64,000 nt of DNA from assembly GCA_030770535.1 (NCBI GenBank), contig JASVEC010000012.1, positions 1,240,001-1,304,000 on the forward strand, read 5' to 3'. This document shows positions 57,766 through 64,000 of this stretch, piece after piece. The notes beneath the pieces are model-generated. The model did no database searches and had not been told where the DNA came from. It worked only from the letters and a program-made list of their open reading frames with translations. Within the stretch, counting starts at the first letter, position 1; each line of letters starts with the position of its first letter. This DNA is from Batkoa obscura (Eukaryota > Entomophthoromycota > Entomophthoromycetes > Entomophthorales > Batkoaceae). The translations under genes were made by a program, and so were the position numbers.

Positions 57766-58818
57766 ATAATAATAAATTAATATAATTTATTTAACTTTGA
57801 ATATATTTATTTCAACTTTAATATCAAATAAGTATTCTTTTGGTTTTAATTTATTAAAAAAAATAATAAGTTCTTTTTTTAATATATTAATAATATTAGC
57901 TAATATTAAAATATTTTATTAACTTTATAAAGTTGTTATATTTGAACTATATTATTTTTCTATTTATTTGATTTAAATAATTAAAAGGTTCAATAATAAT
58001 ATAAACTTCTGTTTTTACAAAATTCAATTAATAAACTAAATTAGTTACTTTTTTCTAAGCTCAAAAAATGAACATAGAAATGAAAAAAAGATCCCTATGA
58101 AGGAGATATTTAAAACAAAATTGAAATTGATAGAACTATTATAACTCTATTATGACTTAATTTTCAATAACTTTTAGAGCTAATTATTTATTCGTTTGGA
58201 CTTTTTTCGGTTGAATTTATTTCACTTTTTTTTAATTCAATTTAGTTTTAAAATAAGGAATCAAGAAATTAGTCTAATTTATAGATAAAGATAAAGAGAT
58301 AAAGAGATAAAAAAGAGATAAAAAAAAAGATAAAAAAGAGATAAAAATATAAAAGAAAAATATAAAAAGAAAAATATAAAAAGAAAAAATAAATCTAAAT
58401 AGTTAATAATCAATAATAAAATAAATAAATAAATAAATAGAATATTTTGAAAAATATAATAGAATAAATTTTATTAAATCATTTTCAATTAATTAATTCA
58501 TAAATGTTATTTGAATATGTTATTAAAAGGTTTGTTTTATCCATTAAACTACCTTTTAAACTATAATCACTTAAACTATTTTATAAAATAAAAGTCTTCT
58601 TTTAAATGTAACCAATCAATTTCCTTTTATTTAAATCATTTGATATCAGCTTGTTAGTAAAATTGCTAAAATTAGAAATGTTCATTTGATTTATTTTCGA
58701 TAAAATTTTAAACCTTAAAAATTTTTTAACAAAAATTCAATTAAAATTATTCTTAACAATCTAGTTTGAATATTAACTTTTTAAATAAATAAAAAGAAAT
58801 AAAGTAAATAAATACAAA
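57766..58818. other. Intergenic with purine-rich run
   Basis: About 1 kb. Bases 58280-58400 are an almost pure purine tract of AGATAAA and AAAAGAGATA units. A weak trace of MITE sequence may lie at 58045-58100 but was not accepted. Confidence 0.5.
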
Positions 58819-59816
58819 ATGGATTCAAGTAAATGGATTGATGTAACTAAAGAAAGTTTTCAATATTCTTTGGATCATTTTGTTATCCCAAGTCATTATG
58901 AAAAAGATGTCACTTCCATTATGATTCCTCATGGTATTATTATGGTAAGTTATTGTTAAATAGAAATTTAATTTAATTTAATTTAATTTAAAAAATAAAT
59001 TAATATTTAATTTCATTATTTAGGATCGTATTGAAAAATTAGCTAAATTAATAGTTAATGATAGTAAAGGACCATTAGGTAATTTCAATTTAATTAAACT
59101 TTCTTTTTTTAATTAAATTTGTTTTTATTTTTATATAGTCGTTTGTTGTGTGTTAAAAGGAGGCCATCAATTCTTCGCTGATTTAGTCAATGAAATTAAA
59201 AAATGTAATACTGTATTAGGACAATCCGTTCCTTTATCTTTAGAATTTATTAAAGTGAGATCCTATCATAACACTGAAAGTACAGGAGATGTTAAAATTT
59301 CTTTAACTGATAAAGAATGCATGGAATGGAAAGGGAAAGTAAGTGTATCAATTTAAAACATTATTATTTTATTAATTTTGTTTTATTTTATTGTTTTATA
59401 TTAATATTGATTGTTTTTTTTTATAGAATTTGTTAATTGTTGAAGATATTATTGATACTGGTAATACCATGGTGAAATTATTAGCTAAACTTAAAGATTA
59501 CGCACCAGCATCCGTAAGAGTAGCTTCACTTTTATTAAAAAAGACCCCATTATCTATTGGTTATATTCCCGATTATGTAGGTTTTGCTATCCCAGATGAA
59601 TTTGTTGTTGGGTAAGTTAATAATGTTATTGTATAATTTGAGGATTTTTATTAATCTCTTTTTTTAGTTATGCTTTAGATTATAATGAATATTTTAGAGA
59701 TTTAGATCACATTTGTGTTATTAGTGTATGTATTTTATAGAATTAGATTCCTTTATATTTATATTCAACTAATTTATTATTTTTAGGATCATGGCAAACA
59801 AGCTTATGCCCAATAA
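58819..59816 (+). CDS. Hypoxanthine-guanine phosphoribosyltransferase (HPRT1-type)
   Basis: Six exons give 217 residues, almost exactly the length of animal HPRT1. The protein follows that family: the hood region [18 protein letters not shown], the flexible loop [18 protein letters not shown], the PRPP-binding signature [13 protein letters not shown] (about 129-141) and the purine-binding end [20 protein letters not shown] and [11 protein letters not shown]. It makes IMP and GMP from hypoxanthine and guanine in the cytosol, salvaging purines. The shape is that of metazoan and bacterial HPRT rather than the divergent yeast Hpt1. The last exon encodes only DHGKQAYAQ. Confidence 0.95.
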
Positions 59817-59953
59817 AACCAAATAACCTTATTTCCCTAAATTTATTTTATAATATATAAATAGAAGTAAATAAAATCAAATTAAAATTAAAATTAAAAT
59901 ATAGCTATTTTTTTTAAAATATTAAAAAAAAACACTCTTTTTAATGCTATAAT

Positions 59954-60061
59954 AAATGAGCGTGTTTTTTTTTACTTCATTACTTTTTCTATCTTTTAAG
60001 CGCTATTTGAGTGCAAAAACTGTTAGTAAAATTCCTAAATAAAAAAAAACAGCCCCAAATA
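59954..60061 (+). mobile_element. MITE copy 15
   Basis: TGAGCGTGTTTTTTTTTACT, core CTTTTAAGCGCTATTTGAGT, ending AAACAGCCCCAAATAT. Both ends are mutated. It lies between HPRT and the 60.1 kb gene. Confidence 0.85.
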
Positions 60062-60080
60062 TTCTTTTTTTTTAATCAAT

Positions 60081-62092
60081 TTAAAACATCGAACGAATAA
60101 CTACACTCTCCACTTTCTTCTTCTTATCTTTACTTTTACTTAAATCCAATGAACTATTACTTTCACACAAATTACTACCTTCCATACTTAATTCAGGTGC
60201 TGATTTATTCAACATATTCTTATCTACTAAAATATTCCTTCCTGAATTGGAAGTTTTAAATAAAGCTTTACTTTTCGAAACAAATGTAGAAAACAGAGAA
60301 GAATCCGATTTCTTTTTCTTAAATTTAAAAAGTGAGGTAGGTAATGATAAATGATTATATTTTGGTTCAATTGAATGTTCAATATTTAAGTGTTCATTGA
60401 TAAGTTCAGTTGTATTATTTGATACTAAATTGGGATTAAATAAATGTTGAAAGGGATTGTTTTCTTCAGGTTCTTTAATTTGATTAAGTTGAATAGTATC
60501 AATATCCTCTTTTGATTTTAATGGAATATTAAAATCATTTTGTAATGAATCTTTGTTTAATACATCTTCATCATTTATTATTTCAATTTCATCAATTTTT
60601 ATTACTGGGGTAATATGTTTTATTGAGTCATTATTAAATCTCTTTTGAGAATTCATAATTTTATCTTGAATATCATTATTATGTTCTACTAAATTCAGTT
60701 TGTTATCTTCAACGGGTAACTTTTCAATCTTATCTTCCTCTATGGTAATTATACTAGTGTCTATTTTCTTCTTTTCTTTAATTTCATTTTCATTCACTTC
60801 ATTTTTTTCACTTAAAACAATTACTAAATTATCAGCTTCAACTTTTGATTTCATCAATCCACTTTTATTTAATAATTTACTTTCACTTAAGGTAATCAAT
60901 GTGTTATCAGTTTCATTGTTTAATTCCTTTAGCTCATTTTCATCCACTTGTTTATTTTTACTTACAGTAACCACAGCTTTAACATCTTTAACCTTTGATT
61001 CCTTTGATTCCTTTGATTCCTTTGATTCTTTTATATCAATCACTTTCTTATCATCTTCAACCTTTATTTCTTTTACCACTTTTTTATTTACTTTCTTATC
61101 ATTATTTTTAGAGTTGTTCTCCTCCTTTATTTCATTCTCCTTCTTCTCTTTCTCTTTCTCCTTTTTCTTTCTCATCTTTTCATTTTCATTTAATAAACCA
61201 ATCCCACCAGATTGTGAAATAGAACGTCGACGTAATTTACGATCATGTGGATCTTCAATTTCTTTATATTGATTGTTAGTTATACTTGGTAATTGAATAG
61301 GTGGTTTCCAATTTTTTAATTCTGGATGATCCCATTCAATTCTATATGTACCAAAGTCATTACTTTGACTTGAAGCGCGGACAAAAGAAGGTTTGGGACG
61401 TGTAGGGATAACTGAAGATTCTGTCGATTTTGATATAGTGGTTATGTCAGGGGTATAAGGTAAAATAGTTGGTGTTTTTATTATAGTTCCAGAAGAGATG
61501 AGTTCTGGTTGTTTAAATTCTAATAAAGACGTATTTTGTATTCTGTTTGATTGAGTTTGATTATTTAAAGTTGTATTAATAGTAGTTAAATTATTATTTG
61601 ATTGAGTTTTAGTTTCAAAAAAATTATTCTTTTTTGATTTTAATATACCAACTTCATCTAAACCTGGTGTCAATGGTTTAATATATTTTTTGATTAAAGT
61701 GTCTTCTTCAATTGATTTATTAAACTCCTGATTCTTTTCATTATTATTTATAACATCAATGCTTTCATTTTGATTTTTAACTTTTAAATTAATATTTAAT
61801 CCAGACGATAAACTTTTATTAGATTCTTTTGATTCATTACTATTCTTTTGTCCATATTGAATTAAATCTTTTTTAGTAAAATAATCATCTTCTATGTTAG
61901 AAATAACATCTTCTTTTCTTAAAATTCTATTTTTAACAAATTCTTTTCTTTCTAGTATAATAGACTCTAAAATATCGTCATTCTTTACTTCCTTCTTAAT
62001 AATTTTATCTAATCCAGGTGTCAATGGTTCAATTATAATGTCTTTAATATCACTATTATCATTAATTAATTTTAAATCTATACTCTTTTTAC

Positions 62093-62133
<41 letters not shown>

Positions 62134-62671
62134 TTTTCTATAGTATTTATTGGATTTTTATAATTAATATTTAAATTTTCTGGATAAGCTTTATTAAGTT
62201 GATTATTAACCCATAATAAAGTAAATGTAGTTTGATAAATACCACCAATACTTTTAATTGGTTGTTGACTTGAACAGGTAATTTTTGTTTCCCAATTAAT
62301 ACCAGGTTCTACTTTATGTCCCGTATTTCTAATTAAAGATTGTTGTGTTTCTTGTTTATACTTTACGCTATTGTCTTTGGTTTTAGTTTGTTGACTTTCT
62401 TCTTCTTTAGATTGAATTAATTTATAGTCATCTTCTTTTAATTCATTTTCATCAATTATTTCAATTGATATTGGTTGCCAACCTCCATTATCATCTATCT
62501 TTTTTATAATTCCTTTTAAATTACTACGTTCTCTTAACCTGCCTTTTTCAATTTCAACTTCGTTCTTTTGTTTATAATAATTCTCTTTAGATTGATAATC
62601 AATTACCTCTGACTTTACTCTATTATGTGTATAAAATGAATGTTTTGTATCCCTTTCAAGTCCTCGTTGTA

Positions 62672-62707
<36 letters not shown>

Positions 62708-64000
62708 CTTTAGTTAAAAATTTCATTTGAGTTTCATTATATTGTCGATTATCATTAACATTGTTCGATTGATAATATAATTCATTATGTTGATGATTTA
62801 TATTTGTTGAATTAGTATATTGTTGATTATTATTATTATTATTTATTTGGGAATGCTGAGTATAATTTATATTATATTCATTATTATTAATATAATTAAA
62901 ATTATTAATATGCTTCCTCTGATATGATTTATTATCAGATGATATATAATTTGTTTGATTTATTGTTTGTTTGTTTTCATGATGAGTTGTATAATGTGAA
63001 TGATGTTTATTTTCATGAGAATTTATTATTAAATTATTATGATTATGATTATGATTATGATTATGATTATGATTATGATTATGATTATGATTATGATTAT
63101 GATTATGATTATTAATATTATGATTATAATTATTATGACTCTGATGATTCGAATGGTAATGATTATTATGTGATTGATGTATTATATCATGTTGTTTTTG
63201 ATGATGATGATGATTTTGATATGAATGATGTACTGTATTATGATTATTATATGATTGATATATTATATCATTATGAGTATTTTTTTCAACTTTTTGTTTA
63301 ATCATAGCATTTGATTGATGAATTTTATAGGCCCCAAACAATGGAAACGGTAAATTTTGATCATCAGCTATTTTATGAGCTGGTGATAATATATCCATTT
63401 GTTTTAACTCTTTTAATGCATTTTTGGGTAATAATGGATGTTCCATTTTATTATCATTATTATTATTATTTGTAATAAATGGTAAATTATTATCATGGAT
63501 ATGAGTATCCTGATGGTGATGATGGGAATGTTTATTTGTAATGTTATTTATATTATGAATTGTGGATGAGGAGTGATAATTATTATTATGTATAGATCCA
63601 TGCGTTTGAGTTTGATTATTCTTATTATATTTATGTTGAAATGCAAAATCAAGTGAATGTGTTGTTGAACTTTCATGAGAGTGTTGTTGAGAATGACTTT
63701 CATTATAGGAATACTGCGTTGAATGACTTATGTGATGGGAATGTTGTTGTGAATGATTTTCATGATGAGAATATTGTTGTGAAGTACTTTCATTATAATA
63801 ATGAGGATGATTATCTTGTATTGTATTAGAAGTATGTTGAAATTGATTAATTAACTGGTCATTTGTTTTTGTTATTGGAATTTCTTCTTTATCATGTTTT
63901 AAATGTGACTTAAATGATAATTTGTTAAATAAGAATTAAACTTAAAAAGTAAATAAAATTACCTGAATTGTCAATTCTTGTTTGGATATATTCTATTATA
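60081..64000 (-). CDS. Large His/Asn-rich low-complexity protein, 5' partial
   Basis: The main exon runs from 60081 to about 63907 on the minus strand. The frame stays open well upstream of the ATG at 63446 (for example SQQYSHHENHSQQHSHH), so that ATG is not the start. A splice acceptor near 63908 and a donor near 63963 link it to a small exon (about 63963-63992, SKQELTIQ), and the gene leaves the window. The protein, over 1,280 residues, has His/Asn/Gln/Tyr tracts, an NHNHNH run from ATTATG repeats (63036-63115), poly-Asn runs, an ESKESKESK repeat, Lys/Glu-rich coil, and twice PLTPGLD. Two ordered-looking parts are NWETKITCSSQQPIKSIGG and GTYRIEWDHPELKNWKPP. The latter resembles a short interaction motif. 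No family is recognised. Confidence 0.8.
60995..61034. repeat. Nine-base tandem repeat in coding sequence
   Basis: Units of TTTGATTCC repeat about four times and encode repeated ESK on the minus strand inside the large low-complexity gene. Confidence 0.85.
63036..63115. repeat. Hexanucleotide tandem repeat in coding sequence
   Basis: About twelve units of ATTATG; on the minus strand it encodes alternating His and Asn. The unit number is likely variable between strains. Confidence 0.9.

Noticed and set aside
58045-58100. Trace resembling a MITE right half (GAAATGAAAAAAAGATCCCT)
   Set aside because: Too short and too low in complexity to separate from background.
60700-62163. Ser/Phe- and Leu-rich frames on the plus strand
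   Set aside because: They are antisense to the Lys/Glu/Asn-rich coding sequence on the minus strand.
62924-63115. Frame with alternating Tyr-Asp repeats
   Set aside because: It is the other-strand reading of the ATTATG repeat inside the large His/Asn-rich gene.

Overview
The window looks like nuclear DNA of a fungus with a very AT-rich genome. Fungal marks are a Zn2Cys6 regulator, a Whi3/Scw1-type RNA-binding protein, an Rrg7-like mitochondrial protein, Hap3/NF-YB, Sac3 and a Pfa4-like palmitoyltransferase. Introns are short (about 45-70 bases, GT...AG) and common. A full copine gene and an animal-type 217-residue HPRT, neither of which I expect in Saccharomyces-like yeasts, point to an early-diverging (non-Dikarya) lineage. 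Secreted subtilases of this kind are known from insect-associated fungi, but I cannot name the species.

Layout. 1-3.6 kb: the 3' part of an auxilin/Swa2-like gene, a small RRM protein and an Rrg7-like nuclease-fold protein. 3.6-6.1 kb: a repeat island of short terminal-inverted-repeat elements (MITEs), a truncated end of a DNA transposon and a repeat with weak tRNA-like boxes. 6.1-22.3 kb: a Zn2Cys6 regulator, two nearly identical intronless secreted subtilases in opposite orientation with a decayed third copy between them, and between those a paraoxonase-like gene, a J-domain protein and a PP2A activator. 22.8-33.5 kb: a P4-ATPase, a small membrane protein, a DHHC palmitoyltransferase, a 2.5 kb empty stretch and an unrecognised basic protein. 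35-39.2 kb: a repeat cluster holding a near-complete 2.87 kb DNA transposon with its transposase. 39.3-64 kb: copine, p24, Hap3, Whi3/Scw1, Sac3, enoyl-CoA hydratase, a tandem AAA ATPase, HPRT and a very long His/Asn-rich gene that runs off the right edge.

The main non-gene story is one transposable element family. At least fifteen roughly 105-base MITEs lie between genes, and their ends (TATGGGG-TGT, then TTGGTTTCAT) match the ends of the 2.87 kb transposon at 36.1-39.0 kb, so they are probably internal-deletion derivatives moved by its transposase. One MITE replaced the 3' end of the decayed subtilase copy. A second foldback family (ends CACTATGTTCAT), a pair of coding-like fragments in inverted orientation around another MITE, and a GC-richer coding-like relic at 35.1 kb are further unexplained structures.

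Many host genes belong to membrane traffic: clathrin uncoating (auxilin), ER-Golgi cargo (p24), lipid flipping (P4-ATPase), palmitoylation (DHHC) and Ca2+-dependent membrane binding (copine). They are separate transcription units, so this is not evidence of a cluster.
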